A stretch of 64,000 nucleotides of DNA from NCBI GenBank assembly GCA_023422635.1, contig JAFAGO010000051.1:62001-126000 (forward strand). Direction: 5' to 3'. This DNA is from Bacteroidota bacterium (GTDB taxonomy: Bacteria > Bacteroidota > Bacteroidia > Flavobacteriales > Weeksellaceae). The notes under the pieces were generated by a model. The model had not been told where the DNA came from. It did no database searches and saw nothing but the letters and a program-made list of their open reading frames with translations. Position numbers and translations under genes: made by a program. This document shows, piece by piece, positions 7,863 to 17,059 of the stretch (position 1 is its first letter; every line of letters starts with the position of its first letter).

Positions 7863-9350
7863 ATGTCTGAAAACCAAAAACCGAAGAATCAGAACATCAA
7901 AAATAATCCGAAAATAATGAAGGCTTGGGCGTTTTACGACTGGGCCAATTCGGTGTATTCTTTGGTGATTACTTCTACAATTTTTCCCATTTATTATTCC
8001 ATCCTAACAACAGCGTACGAAAGAAAAGAATTTGTAGCTTCCACAGGAAAATGGATTGATGTTCCTGTGCGAAATCTAATTACCATTTTTGGTAAATCGT
8101 ACGAGCCGGATGCAATTTATGGCTATTCACTTACCATATCGTTTTTAATCGTTGTTTTTCTGTCTCCCTTTTTATCGTCTTTGGCAGATACGATTGGGAA
8201 TAAAAAATCCTTCCTCCAGTTTTTCTGTTATTTAGGGGCAACATCTTGTATGGGATTAGCAATGTTTACAGGAATGGAAAATGTGTTTCTTGGTTTATTA
8301 TTTAGTATAACGGCAAGTGTTGGATTTTGGGGAAGTTTGGTATTTTACAATTCTTTTCTGCCCGATATTGCAACGCCCGATAAGCAAGATGCACTTTCTG
8401 CAAAAGGATATGTATTTGGTTACATTGGCTCTGTAATTTTGGTCATTATTTGTCTTGTTTTAATTCAAGTCTTTGCAGAAACGCCAAAAGAAGCCAAAAT
8501 TTATACCCGTATTAGTTTCCTATTAACAGGAGCGTGGTGGTTCGGATTTTCGCAATATACCTTTAAACATCTACCACAATTTGGGATGGTGAAAGATAAA
8601 CTGCCTAAAGATTTGGTCTTGCTGAATTATAAGAATATTTTTAAAAGACACGAAGAGCAGGGTGGTTTTTGGGAAGTGTTGAAAGATAATATTCATTTTT
8701 ATTTAGATGTTGCAAAAGAGAGTTTTAAAGAACTTTTTAAAGTTGGAAGACATTTATTTGGAAATCGAAATCTAAAGTTTTTTCTATCGAGTTTCTTCTT
8801 TTATTCGGTTGGGATGCAAACCATCTTTTTAATGGCGACGCTTTTCGGTAAAAGTGAAATTAATATGGCACAAGATAAATTGATTTTAACCTTGTTGCTT
8901 ATCCAAATTGAAGCCATCATCGGTGCAATTCTTTTTTCCAGACTTTCACGTTGGTGTGGGAATAAAAATGTTATTTCGATCACCGTAATTTTGTGGATTG
9001 TTGCATGTTTATCTGCTTATTATTTAAATAAAGAAAATCCCAACGTTGAATATCAGTTTTATGGGATCGCAGCCATTATCGGTTTGGTAATGGGTGGTTT
9101 GCAGGCAATGTCCAGATCAACGTATTCTAAACTTTTGCCACAAGATACTATGGATAACACTACGTATTTTAGTTTTTACGATGTGTTGGAAAAAATCGCG
9201 ATTGTATTGGGTACCGTAATTTTCTCGGCAATGATTGAAAAATATCATAATATGAGAATTTCCGCACTTTCAATGTCGGTGTTTTTCGCAATTGGATTAA
9301 TTTTAATTCGCTTTGTAAGTGCCAAAATTTTGGATGGTAAAAAAGGATAA
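7863..9350 (+). CDS. UMF1-type major facilitator (Atg22-like permease)
   Basis: A 495-residue membrane protein with about 12 hydrophobic segments. It has the Atg22/UMF1 hallmarks: KAWAFYDWANSVYSLVITST at the first helix, a hydrophilic insertion after it, and GLVMGGLQAMSRSTYSKLLP in the second half. Yeast Atg22 exports amino acids from the vacuole; bacterial members are uncharacterised transporters of small organic solutes. It has its own -7 box and terminators on either side are weak or absent. No neighbour suggests a substrate. Confidence 0.85.
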   Translation: MSENQKPKNQNIKNNPKIMKAWAFYDWANSVYSLVITSTIFPIYYSILTTAYERKEFVASTGKWIDVPVRNLITIFGKSYEPDAIYGYSLTISFLIVVFLSPFLSSLADTIGNKKSFLQFFCYLGATSCMGLAMFTGMENVFLGLLFSITASVGFWGSLVFYNSFLPDIATPDKQDALSAKGYVFGYIGSVILVIICLVLIQVFAETPKEAKIYTRISFLLTGAWWFGFSQYTFKHLPQFGMVKDKLPKDLVLLNYKNIFKRHEEQGGFWEVLKDNIHFYLDVAKESFKELFKVGRHLFGNRNLKFFLSSFFFYSVGMQTIFLMATLFGKSEINMAQDKLILTLLLIQIEAIIGAILFSRLSRWCGNKNVISITVILWIVACLSAYYLNKENPNVEYQFYGIAAIIGLVMGGLQAMSRSTYSKLLPQDTMDNTTYFSFYDVLEKIAIVLGTVIFSAMIEKYHNMRISALSMSVFFAIGLILIRFVSAKILDGKKG

Positions 9351-9519
9351 TTTGTGAACCATAATTTTTCATTTATTATAGCTTTTGACCTGATTTGAAA
9401 GTTTTTGAAAAAGAAAATATTAGCATTTGTGAATCAGGAATTTGTGCATCATAAATGTTGAAATTTAAACTCAAAATCTTGGCTTGAAAATTGCTCAGTA
9501 CAGAACGTTAAAATTTTTG

Positions 9520-9527
9520 TAAATTTG
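9520..9527 (+). promoter_or_regulatory. -7 promoter box of the mevalonate kinase operon
   Basis: TAAATTTG is a perfect TAnnTTTG match, 24 bases before the ATG at 9552. It also excludes an in-frame TTG at 9525, which lies inside the box. Confidence 0.65.
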
Positions 9528-9551
9528 CAAAAGAAAAATACAAATAACTAC

Positions 9552-10478
9552 ATGAAAAATCCTTTGTTTTACGCTAAAATCCTTCTCTTTGGAGAATATG
9601 GAATCATCGAAGATTCTCAAGGGTTAACTGTTCCGTACAGCTTTTACAAAGGCACATTAAAGTTTTCGGATTTAAATTCCGAATTTGAAAAAAACTCAAA
9701 TATTCATCTTCAAAACTATGCAGGTTATCTTTCTGGATTAGATTTTCCAGAAGGTTTTTCCTTAGATATCAACGCATTTAAAAATGATATCGATAAAGGA
9801 TTGTTCTTCGATTCTAATATTCCACAAGGGTATGGAGTTGGAAGTTCTGGAGCATTAGTTGCAGCGATTTTTGAACGTTATTCCATTACCAAATATCAAC
9901 CAGAGCGCATTTCTAAAGAAGAATTGAAAAACCTAAAGAAAGTTTTTGGTTTGTTGGAAAGCTATTTTCACGGGACAAGTTCTGGTATTGATCCATTGAT
10001 TTGTTACATGAATTTACCAATTCTTATTGAAAATAAAGAAAATGTGGATAAAGTAGCCATTCCGAAAAGTGATGAAGGAAAAGGTGCAATTTTCCTTATT
10101 GATTCAGGAAGTGTTGGTGAAACCGGGCCAATGGTTCAAATTTTCTTCGAGAAAATGAAAACAGAAGGTTTTAGAAAAACCTTAAAAGAAGAATTTATTC
10201 GTTACAATAACGCTTGTATTGATGCTTTCCTGAAAAAAGACATGAATCCTTTCTTCAAAAATCTTAAAAATCTTTCCGTTTGGGCGTACGAGCATTTTAA
10301 ACCAATGATTCCCGAAAGTATTTATAATATCTGGAAAAAAGGTTTGGATACAAACGCGTATTATTTAAAACTTTGCGGCAGTGGCGGCGGCGGATATATT
10401 CTTGGATTTACGAAGGATTACGACAAAGCTGAAGGTATGCTGGAAGGTTTCAATAAAGAGGTGATTTACCGTTTCTAA
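9552..10478 (+). CDS. mvk: Mevalonate kinase, GHMP kinase family
   Basis: A 308-residue GHMP kinase. Motif 1 is near the N-terminus (AKILLFGEYGII, about residues 6-17), the ATP-binding glycine-rich motif 2 is PQGYGVGSSGALVAA at about 91-105, and motif 3 is LCGSGGGGYILGF near residue 275. Mevalonate kinase phosphorylates mevalonate on the way to isopentenyl diphosphate, the isoprenoid route used by many Flavobacteriia. ATG at 9552 is chosen over an upstream TTG that overlaps the -7 box. The UbiA prenyltransferase gene starts 17 bases after the stop, so the two are probably cotranscribed. A different GHMP kinase specificity is possible but less likely. Confidence 0.82.
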   Translation: MKNPLFYAKILLFGEYGIIEDSQGLTVPYSFYKGTLKFSDLNSEFEKNSNIHLQNYAGYLSGLDFPEGFSLDINAFKNDIDKGLFFDSNIPQGYGVGSSGALVAAIFERYSITKYQPERISKEELKNLKKVFGLLESYFHGTSSGIDPLICYMNLPILIENKENVDKVAIPKSDEGKGAIFLIDSGSVGETGPMVQIFFEKMKTEGFRKTLKEEFIRYNNACIDAFLKKDMNPFFKNLKNLSVWAYEHFKPMIPESIYNIWKKGLDTNAYYLKLCGSGGGGYILGFTKDYDKAEGMLEGFNKEVIYRF

Positions 10479-10495
10479 ACTTAAAATCAACTGGT

Positions 10496-11425
10496 ATGGA
10501 TTCGGGAAAAAAGAAATTCCAAATTCAGGATCCGAAATATAAACATCTTCTATATCGGCTTTCGCAAGTGCTTGGTTTGCTTTTAGGAGCAAAAGTTTTT
10601 GTGGTACTGCTTTTAACTTTCGCGCTTTACGTTTCCACTTTTTTTCTCTTTAATCAAGAAGAAAGTTTCAAGGCATTCGTGTTTGATTTTAAAGTGCATG
10701 GAATTATTTTCTGTACTGTTTTGAGCATTTTAGCGGGAGGAATAATTAACCAATTTTACGACCGAGAAAAAGATCGAATTATCAAACCATTTCGATCTCA
10801 AATTCAAAACTTTTTAAAGCAGAATTATTTTCTCTACACGTATCTTGTCCTCAATACCGTTTCATTAGGAATTTCTTGGTTTATATCACCTAGGGTTTTT
10901 GTGTATTTAATTGTTTATCAATTTTTTATGTGGTTCTATAGCCATAAATTGTCGAGAATTTTAATTCTAAACAATTTAACATTTGTTGCCTTAACGCTGT
11001 ATCCATTCTTTGGAATGCTGGTGTATTACAAAACCTTTTCCTTGAAAGTTTTTTTAATGGCAATCTTTCTATTCCTGTTTTTATTAATAATGGATATCTT
11101 GAAAGATACCCTTACAAAAAATGCAGATAAAATATTTGGTTATACAACAATACCTAACTTTTTTGGAAATAAAATTACACGAAATGTTTTGATTTTTTTG
11201 CTGTTAGGTTTAATGGGAACGTCGATGCTTTTAGTACAACAAAAAGGTTTGCACACGGTTTTAAGCTACTTTTTTGCCATCGGAATTTTCGTAATTGTGG
11301 TCTTGGTAACTTTAATGGCAAATACGTTCAAAAATTCAAATTTCTACGCACTTAATATCATGAGAATTTGGATTTTCTTAGGTATTCTCTCAATGCTGTT
11401 GGATGGAATTTATTCTAAATTATAG
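10496..11425 (+). CDS. UbiA-family prenyltransferase, possibly geranylgeranylglycerol-phosphate geranylgeranyltransferase-like
   Basis: A 309-residue membrane protein with about nine hydrophobic segments. It has both aspartate-rich motifs of the UbiA superfamily: INQFYDREKDRI at about residues 85-96 and DILKDTLTKNADKIFGYTTI at about 200-219. These bind the magnesium-pyrophosphate of a prenyl donor. The acceptor cannot be read from the sequence. Proteins of this type beside mevalonate kinase in Flavobacteriia are often annotated as geranylgeranylglycerol-phosphate geranylgeranyltransferase. It is distinct from menA at 27.8 kb, so a second quinone step is less likely. It follows mvk by 17 bases. 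Confidence 0.78.
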   Translation: MDSGKKKFQIQDPKYKHLLYRLSQVLGLLLGAKVFVVLLLTFALYVSTFFLFNQEESFKAFVFDFKVHGIIFCTVLSILAGGIINQFYDREKDRIIKPFRSQIQNFLKQNYFLYTYLVLNTVSLGISWFISPRVFVYLIVYQFFMWFYSHKLSRILILNNLTFVALTLYPFFGMLVYYKTFSLKVFLMAIFLFLFLLIMDILKDTLTKNADKIFGYTTIPNFFGNKITRNVLIFLLLGLMGTSMLLVQQKGLHTVLSYFFAIGIFVIVVLVTLMANTFKNSNFYALNIMRIWIFLGILSMLLDGIYSKL

Positions 11426-11618
11426 TACAAACATTTAGAGTTCTTTTTTATGAGTAACTTATCAATGTAAAATTTTCTTTTTATTTTAGAGAAGAAAAAA
11501 TATTTTAATATTATTTGAGATTTTAATGAAGAATTGTGATAATGGTAAGTGCTTTTCTTTCTTTGATTTCGATTTTTTTTATTTTTGATGAATTAGCGCA
11601 TTTCCGGTTATAATATTG

Positions 11619-11626
11619 TATTTTTG
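11619..11626 (+). promoter_or_regulatory. -7 promoter box of rluB
   Basis: TATTTTTG matches TAnnTTTG, 21 bases before the ATG at 11648. Confidence 0.6.
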
Positions 11627-11647
11627 CAAAAATTTGAGACTTAAGAT

Positions 11648-12595
11648 ATGTCAAGAGAAAATAGTGGAAGGCCCAAAAGACCAAGGATTCCCAAAACGGG
11701 AAGTGGAGAAGGTTTTACGCCTAAAAGAGGTGGTGAAAGGACTTTTGATTCCCGAAAAAAATATGAAAATGGTAATCTTACCGGAGGTAAAAAACCATTT
11801 AAAAAATACGACGATAAAGACCAAGATCGAGCAAAATCTTTCGTTCAGAAAAGACGTTTCGATAAAATAGATAAAGATCTTCATAAAGATACCATTCGTT
11901 TAAATAAATATATCGCCAACGCAGGTATTTGTAGCCGTAGAGAAGCAGATACTTTAATTAAGCAAGGTTTGGTTGAAGTGAACGGAAAAGTGGTTACAGA
12001 AATGGGCTATCAGGTGCAAAAAACCGATCGTGTTATTTTCGATGGGCAAAGCATTACACCAGAAAAACCTGTTTATGTACTTTTAAATAAGCCAAAAGGG
12101 TATATTTCTACAACGAAAGACGATAAAGCGCGTAAAACGGTTATGGATCTAGTAGCAAATGCTTCACCGTATCGCGTTTTTCCTGTTGGAAGGTTAGATC
12201 GTTCCACAACAGGAGTTATCCTTTTAACCAATGATGGGCATATGACAAAAAAGTTAACGCATCCATCATTTGACGTTAAAAAGATTTATCATGTTGTTTT
12301 GGATCGAAAATTATCTACCGACGATATGCAGGCAATTGTGGACGGTATTCGTTTAGAAGAAGGCGTTGCGCAAGTTGATAGTGTATCGTACATCGATGGA
12401 AAACCCAAAAATGAAATTGGGATTGAAATTCACAGCGGTTGGAATCGTGTAATCCGTAGAATTTTCCAACGTTTAGGATATGAGGTTGAATCACTAGACC
12501 GCGTGATGTTCGCAGGTTTAACCAAAAAGAATATTAAACGTGGCCATTGGAGAATCCTAACCGATTTAGAGGTAAATAATTTAAAAATGTTGTAA
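11648..12595 (+). CDS. rluB: Ribosomal pseudouridine synthase, RluB/RsuA family
   Basis: A 315-residue protein. Residues 1-75 are a basic, Lys/Arg/Gly-rich low-complexity tail, presumably RNA-binding. An S4 domain follows at about 79-125 (IRLNKYIANAGICSRREAD). The catalytic domain has LLNKPKGYISTT and the RsuA-type motif GRLDRSTTGVILLTNDG, with catalytic aspartate D184. Members isomerise a specific uridine in large-subunit (RluB) or small-subunit (RsuA) rRNA; the long basic extension is usual in Bacteroidota. It has its own promoter and terminator. RluB is favoured over RluE or RsuA only by length. Confidence 0.88.
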   Translation: MSRENSGRPKRPRIPKTGSGEGFTPKRGGERTFDSRKKYENGNLTGGKKPFKKYDDKDQDRAKSFVQKRRFDKIDKDLHKDTIRLNKYIANAGICSRREADTLIKQGLVEVNGKVVTEMGYQVQKTDRVIFDGQSITPEKPVYVLLNKPKGYISTTKDDKARKTVMDLVANASPYRVFPVGRLDRSTTGVILLTNDGHMTKKLTHPSFDVKKIYHVVLDRKLSTDDMQAIVDGIRLEEGVAQVDSVSYIDGKPKNEIGIEIHSGWNRVIRRIFQRLGYEVESLDRVMFAGLTKKNIKRGHWRILTDLEVNNLKML

Positions 12596-12620
12596 AAAAT
12601 ATTTTTTTTATTAATGATAT

Positions 12621-12649
12621 AAACCTTTCGATGAGAAAGGTTTTTTTTA
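12621..12649 (+). terminator. Rho-independent terminator after rluB
   Basis: Stem AACCTTTC / GAAAGGTT with a five-base loop, followed by eight T. Confidence 0.9.
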
Positions 12650-12759
12650 TGCAGAAAAATCAGAAATCTGTATATTTTTTTATCTAAGATTTAATTGTTG
12701 CGCGGCATATCAATATCAATTCAGAAATTTTTTAGACCAATTCATCTGTAGAGATTTCG

Positions 12760-12767
12760 TATCTTTG
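12760..12767 (+). promoter_or_regulatory. -7 promoter box of the EamA transporter gene
   Basis: TATCTTTG matches TAnnTTTG, 24 bases before the ATG at 12792. Confidence 0.6.
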
Positions 12768-12791
12768 CCGCCCTCTTTTTTAAAAAATATT

Positions 12792-13754
12792 ATGATTAAA
12801 AACTCAGTATTAAAAGGTGTAATTTTAGTAGGTTTAGGAGCAAGTTTCTACGGAATGCTGGCCACTTTTGTGCGTTTATCCTACAACGATGGATTTACCA
12901 CCGCTGAAGTTACCACCTCGCAATTCGTACTCGGAATTCTGGGGATAGCCCTTCTTAACTTTGTGCAAACTAAAATTGCTCCCAATAAATTTCAAGAAAT
13001 CAATAAGAAAGATTTCAAAAAACTGTTATTAGCAGGAATGTCTTTAGGGGGCACCAGTTTATTTTATTATCTAGCCGTGCAATACATCAATGTTTCCATT
13101 GCAATAGTTCTTTTAATGCAATCGGTTTGGCTAAGTGTTGTGGTGGAAGCTTTTTTAACCAAAAAATTCCCAGCAATTAATAAAATCGTAGCCGTATTTA
13201 TGGTTTTAGGAGGAACATTAATGGCAACAAATGTTTTTGCAGAAAAAATCGATTTGGATTGGCATGGAGTATTTTGGGGCTTTTTAGCAGCGTGTTCGTA
13301 CACCGTTACCATGTTTACATCCAATATGATTGCTACGTATGCATCGCCGTTTAAAAAAACCCTAACAATGCTTTTTGGAGGTGCTGTTTTGGTAGCATTG
13401 TTTTTATTTTTCTCTCAAATCGGTCCATTTTATTTTGATGGTTTACAATCGATCTATTTTCAGTTTTCGGAAAATACCGATAATATTCGCGCATTTGATT
13501 TTTCAATTTTTTGGAAGTATGGATGGATTTTATCGTTATTCGGAACCATTCTTCCTCCGATTTTATTCAATTCAGGATTTCCTAAAGCAGGTTTGGGATT
13601 GGGAAGCATCGTTAGTTCAATGGAGCTTCCCGTTTCCGTAATGATGGCCTATCTTTTACTGCATGAAAAAGTAAGTTTTGTGCAATGGTTGGGCGTTGCC
13701 GTAATTTTATTTGCGATTGTAATTATGAATTTGCAGAAAAATAAAGCGGCATAA
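12792..13754 (+). CDS. EamA/DMT-family transporter
   Basis: A 320-residue membrane protein with ten hydrophobic segments in two EamA repeats (about residues 5-145 and 155-315). Typical features are GASFYGMLATFVRLSY in helix 1, SLFYYLAVQYINVSIAIVLL at the end of the first repeat, and SSMELPVSVMMAYLLLHEKV in the second. Members export amino acids, metabolites or drugs across the inner membrane; the substrate is unknown here. ATG at 12792 is chosen because the -7 box lies at 12760-12767 and the hydrophobic repeat begins right after it. It is a single-gene unit. Confidence 0.88.
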   Translation: MIKNSVLKGVILVGLGASFYGMLATFVRLSYNDGFTTAEVTTSQFVLGILGIALLNFVQTKIAPNKFQEINKKDFKKLLLAGMSLGGTSLFYYLAVQYINVSIAIVLLMQSVWLSVVVEAFLTKKFPAINKIVAVFMVLGGTLMATNVFAEKIDLDWHGVFWGFLAACSYTVTMFTSNMIATYASPFKKTLTMLFGGAVLVALFLFFSQIGPFYFDGLQSIYFQFSENTDNIRAFDFSIFWKYGWILSLFGTILPPILFNSGFPKAGLGLGSIVSSMELPVSVMMAYLLLHEKVSFVQWLGVAVILFAIVIMNLQKNKAA

Positions 13755-13884
13755 ATTTTTATTATTTTATTTATTTTTTTCGCAAATGTTGCTGCTTAAA
13801 AAATTCTAAGTTTGAATAGATTTAGATGATTGAATCGTTTATAAATAGACGTTTTTCTGTATATTTGAAATGATTTTAATTTGA

Positions 13885-14615
13885 ATGAAGAATTTTTACA
13901 TCCTCTTATTTTCTGTTTTTTCAATTGGATTATTTGCGCAAAATATTCAAAAGTTAGATCGAGTTTACGACGAATTTGAGGACTACCAGAAAGGTTTTTT
14001 TAGCGTTGCCGTTCAGAAGGATGGAAAGGACTTGTATTTTAGAACGGTTGGCTTTGCAAACTATGAAGAAGAATTACCAGCAAACGAGAATAAATTTCGA
14101 AAAGCAACCTTGTTCAAATGAAAAATCTACGACAAGGGATGACTTTTAAATGATTCGAAGAGTATAACGGTTACGGCCATAATGGTGCAATGGGCGCTTT
14201 TCGTTCTTCGTCTACGTACTTTCCTGCCGAAAATCTTTCCGTTTCTGTTACCGTGAATGGAAATCGTTATCAGGTAAATGATATCGCTGAATATGCAATT
14301 CGCTGCTTTTTATAAAAAGAAATTAATATTCCTGATTTTAAACCTTTTCCCATAGATTCTTCAGAAATTAAAAATTATTTAGGAAAGTATAAAAGCGTTT
14401 TATCCGACAATGCAATTCTCAATATTACGGAAGAAAAAGGCAAAATATTGCTTCAAGTTGATGATTGATTACACGTTTTGTATTTAAATCCTCAGCGAAA
14501 AAATAGCTTTAAATACGATAATACAAATGTTGACCTGATTTTTTCAGATGATTATGGAAAGATTACCGTTATTGCGCCAAAAAATAAAAGATACGAGTAT
14601 AAAAGAGCGAAATAG
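13885..14615 (+). pseudogene. Decayed serine hydrolase (class C beta-lactamase-like), internal deletion and stops
   Basis: The 5' part (13885-14121) codes a signal peptide (FYILLFSVFSIGLFAQ) and the start of a beta-lactamase-like serine hydrolase (KLDRVYDEFEDYQKGFFSVAVQKDG, shown here only in part: KLDRVYDEF...AVQKDGKD), then hits a stop. From about 14160, in another frame, the C-terminal part resumes with YGHNGAMGAFRSSSTYFPAE, which corresponds to the family's H-[TN]-G active-site motif, and runs to 14615 through two in-frame stops. The region between, which should hold the SxxK and YxN motifs (roughly 200 residues), is missing. So there was an internal deletion, a frame change and nonsense mutations. 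The terminal KYLG-type domain is still recognisable. It is not expected to make an active enzyme. Confidence 0.8.
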
Positions 14616-14771
14616 AAATTTTTTCCTGTATTAATAATCGTCTTCAACCTCCATTCATTCAATATTTTACTTTCAAAAAAATCAAATAAGGTAAAGTTAC
14701 AGAAATATAATTCCGCGGTAGATAAGATATTTCTCATATCCTCAAACTCGTTTTTACAAAGGTTTATCCTT

Positions 14772-14779
14772 TAATTTTG
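14772..14779 (+). promoter_or_regulatory. -7 promoter box of nrdDG
   Basis: TAATTTTG is a perfect TAnnTTTG match, 72 bases before the preferred nrdD start and 36 before an alternative ATG at 14816. Confidence 0.5.
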
Positions 14780-14851
14780 TTTCATACAATCCATTTCTGC
14801 ATTATTTACTTTGATATGCAGAAACGATTTTTTATTTCTAAAACACCAATC

Positions 14852-17059
14852 ATGATACAAGTAGTAATTAAAAGAGATGGACGAATTGTAGACTTCAATG
14901 ATGAGAAGATTATTGAAGCTGTGCGAAAAGCAATGGCGCAAACAGAAAAAGGAGATGATCTTCCCCTCGCCAAAAAAATTGCAGAATTTATTGAGTGGAA
15001 AGGGCAACACGAGATGTCGGTAGAAGCCATTCAAGATATGGTTGAAGTTGAATTGATGAAAAGTTCGCGAAAAGAAGTTGCCAAAAAATATATTGCTTAC
15101 CGAGATCAAAGAAGCATTGCCAGAAAGGCAAAAACCAAAGATATATTCCTCGAAATTATTGAAACCAAAGCCAACGAGGTAACGCGTGAAAATGCAAATA
15201 TGAATGCAGATACGCCTGCAGGAATGATGATGAAATTCGCCAGCGAAACCACAAAACCTTTTGTTGATGATTATTTGGTGAACGAAAAAATTAAAGAAGC
15301 CGTTCAATCGAACTACCTTCATATTCATGATAAAGATTATTATCCGACTAAAAGTTTAACATGCGTTCAACATCCATTAGACAAGATTTTGCACCACGGA
15401 TTTTGTGCAGGACATGGCGAATCCCGACCTGCAAAAAGAATTGAAACTGCTTCCATGCTCGCCTGTATTTCTTTAGAAACTGCACAAAACGAAATGCATG
15501 GCGGACAAGCAATTCCGGCATTTGATTTCTATATGGCACCTTTTGTGCGTAAAAGTTTTATCGAAGAAATTAAAGAAATAGAAGCGCTTACATCCGAAAA
15601 TTATGAGCATCTCTATACTTCTGAAATTCAAGATTTTATCGATAAAGAAACCAGTGGTTTAACAGGTGAAGAAAAGATTGTTCAACATGCAATCAATATG
15701 ACAGTGAAACGCGTACATCAATCGATGGAAGCATTTATTCATAACATGAATACCATTCATTCTCGCGGTGGAAATCAAGTCGTATTCAGTTCGGTAAATT
15801 ACGGAACCGATACGTCTGCCGAAGGGCGTTGCGTGATTCGGGAACTTTTAAAATCTACAAATGAAGGAGTCGGGAATGGAGGAACTGCTATTTTCCCAAT
15901 TCAAATTTGGAAAAAGAAAAAAGGCGTTAATTTTTTACCCGAAGATCCAAACTATGATTTATATCAGTTCGCTTGTAAAGTTAGCGCAAGACGGTTTTTT
16001 CCGAATTTCCTAAACCTCGACGCTACTTTTAACCAACATGAAAAATGGAATCCAAATGATCCTAAACGCTACCAATATGAAGTAGCCACAATGGGATGCA
16101 GAACTCGTGTTTTTGAAAACAGAAATGGAGAAAAAACATCTGTAGGAAGAGGAAACCTTTCCTTTTCAACCATTAATTTGGTGCGTATCGCTTTAGAATG
16201 TAAGAATATTTTGAATCAGGAAGATAAAATTGAAAAATATTTTGAAAAATTAGAAGCAATTCTCGATCTCACTGCAGAACAGTTAAATGAGCGGTTTAAT
16301 TTTCAAAAAACAGCTCAAGCAAAGCAGTTTCCTTTATTAATGTCCACGTTATGGAATCATTCCGAAGCGCTTGATCCGAATGCATCCATTGAAAAAGTGA
16401 TTGATCAGGGCACGCTTGGAATTGGTTTTATTGGCCTTGCAGAAGCATTGGTAGCATTGATGGGAAAACATCACGGTGAAGATGAAAAAGCACAGGAACT
16501 TGGCTTAAAAGTAATTAAATTTATGAATGAAAAAGCAAAAGTTTTTTCTGAAAAATTTGGACATAATTATAGCGTTTTGGCGACACCAGCAGAAGGACTT
16601 TCTGGTAAATTTACAAAAAAAGACCGATTGGATTTTGGCAGTATTGAAGGCGTTACCAACCGCGATTATTATACCAATTCTAATCATGTTCCCGTATATT
16701 TTAAATGCAGCGCGCAGCATAAAGCAGAAGTAGAAGCGCCGTATCATGAACTTACAAAAGGCGGTCATATTTTTTACGTTGAAATTGATGGGGATGCTAC
16801 CCACAATCCAGAATCTATTATGAAAGTTGTAGATTTTATGGATCATTATAATATGGGCTATGTTTCCGTAAATCACAATCGCAATCGTTGTTTAGATTGT
16901 GGCTTCGAAAACGCAGAATCCAATATCAAGCATTGCCCGAAATGTAACAGTACCAATATCGATTGTTTGCAAAGAATTACGGGTTATTTGGTAGGAACAA
17001 CCAACCGTTGGAATCACTCAAAATTATCTGAATTAAAAGATCGTGTCGTACACCAATAA
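14852..17059 (+). CDS. nrdD: Anaerobic ribonucleoside-triphosphate reductase
   Basis: A 735-residue class III ribonucleotide reductase. An ATP-cone domain occupies about residues 1-90 (MIQVVIKRDGRIVDFNDEKI is its start). The catalytic barrel follows. Near the C-terminus are a zinc site of four cysteines (CLDCGF and CPKCNS) and the glycyl-radical motif RITGYLVG, with the radical glycine at about G711. It makes deoxynucleotides without oxygen, after NrdG generates the radical. ATG at 14852 is preferred because the ATP-cone begins there; an in-frame ATG at 14816 would add 12 residues. The stop overlaps nrdG by 17 bases. Its presence suggests anaerobic or microaerobic growth. Confidence 0.95.
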   Translation: MIQVVIKRDGRIVDFNDEKIIEAVRKAMAQTEKGDDLPLAKKIAEFIEWKGQHEMSVEAIQDMVEVELMKSSRKEVAKKYIAYRDQRSIARKAKTKDIFLEIIETKANEVTRENANMNADTPAGMMMKFASETTKPFVDDYLVNEKIKEAVQSNYLHIHDKDYYPTKSLTCVQHPLDKILHHGFCAGHGESRPAKRIETASMLACISLETAQNEMHGGQAIPAFDFYMAPFVRKSFIEEIKEIEALTSENYEHLYTSEIQDFIDKETSGLTGEEKIVQHAINMTVKRVHQSMEAFIHNMNTIHSRGGNQVVFSSVNYGTDTSAEGRCVIRELLKSTNEGVGNGGTAIFPIQIWKKKKGVNFLPEDPNYDLYQFACKVSARRFFPNFLNLDATFNQHEKWNPNDPKRYQYEVATMGCRTRVFENRNGEKTSVGRGNLSFSTINLVRIALECKNILNQEDKIEKYFEKLEAILDLTAEQLNERFNFQKTAQAKQFPLLMSTLWNHSEALDPNASIEKVIDQGTLGIGFIGLAEALVALMGKHHGEDEKAQELGLKVIKFMNEKAKVFSEKFGHNYSVLATPAEGLSGKFTKKDRLDFGSIEGVTNRDYYTNSNHVPVYFKCSAQHKAEVEAPYHELTKGGHIFYVEIDGDATHNPESIMKVVDFMDHYNMGYVSVNHNRNRCLDCGFENAESNIKHCPKCNSTNIDCLQRITGYLVGTTNRWNHSKLSELKDRVVHQ

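Noticed and set aside
14816..14851. Upstream ATG start for nrdD giving 12 extra residues
   Set aside because: The ATP-cone domain starts at the 14852 ATG; the extra residues have no family match, though the start is not proven.
14771..15328. Long minus-strand open frame of 185 codons opposite nrdD
   Set aside because: Fully inside the strongly conserved nrdD coding region and without family resemblance; a mirror of the real gene.
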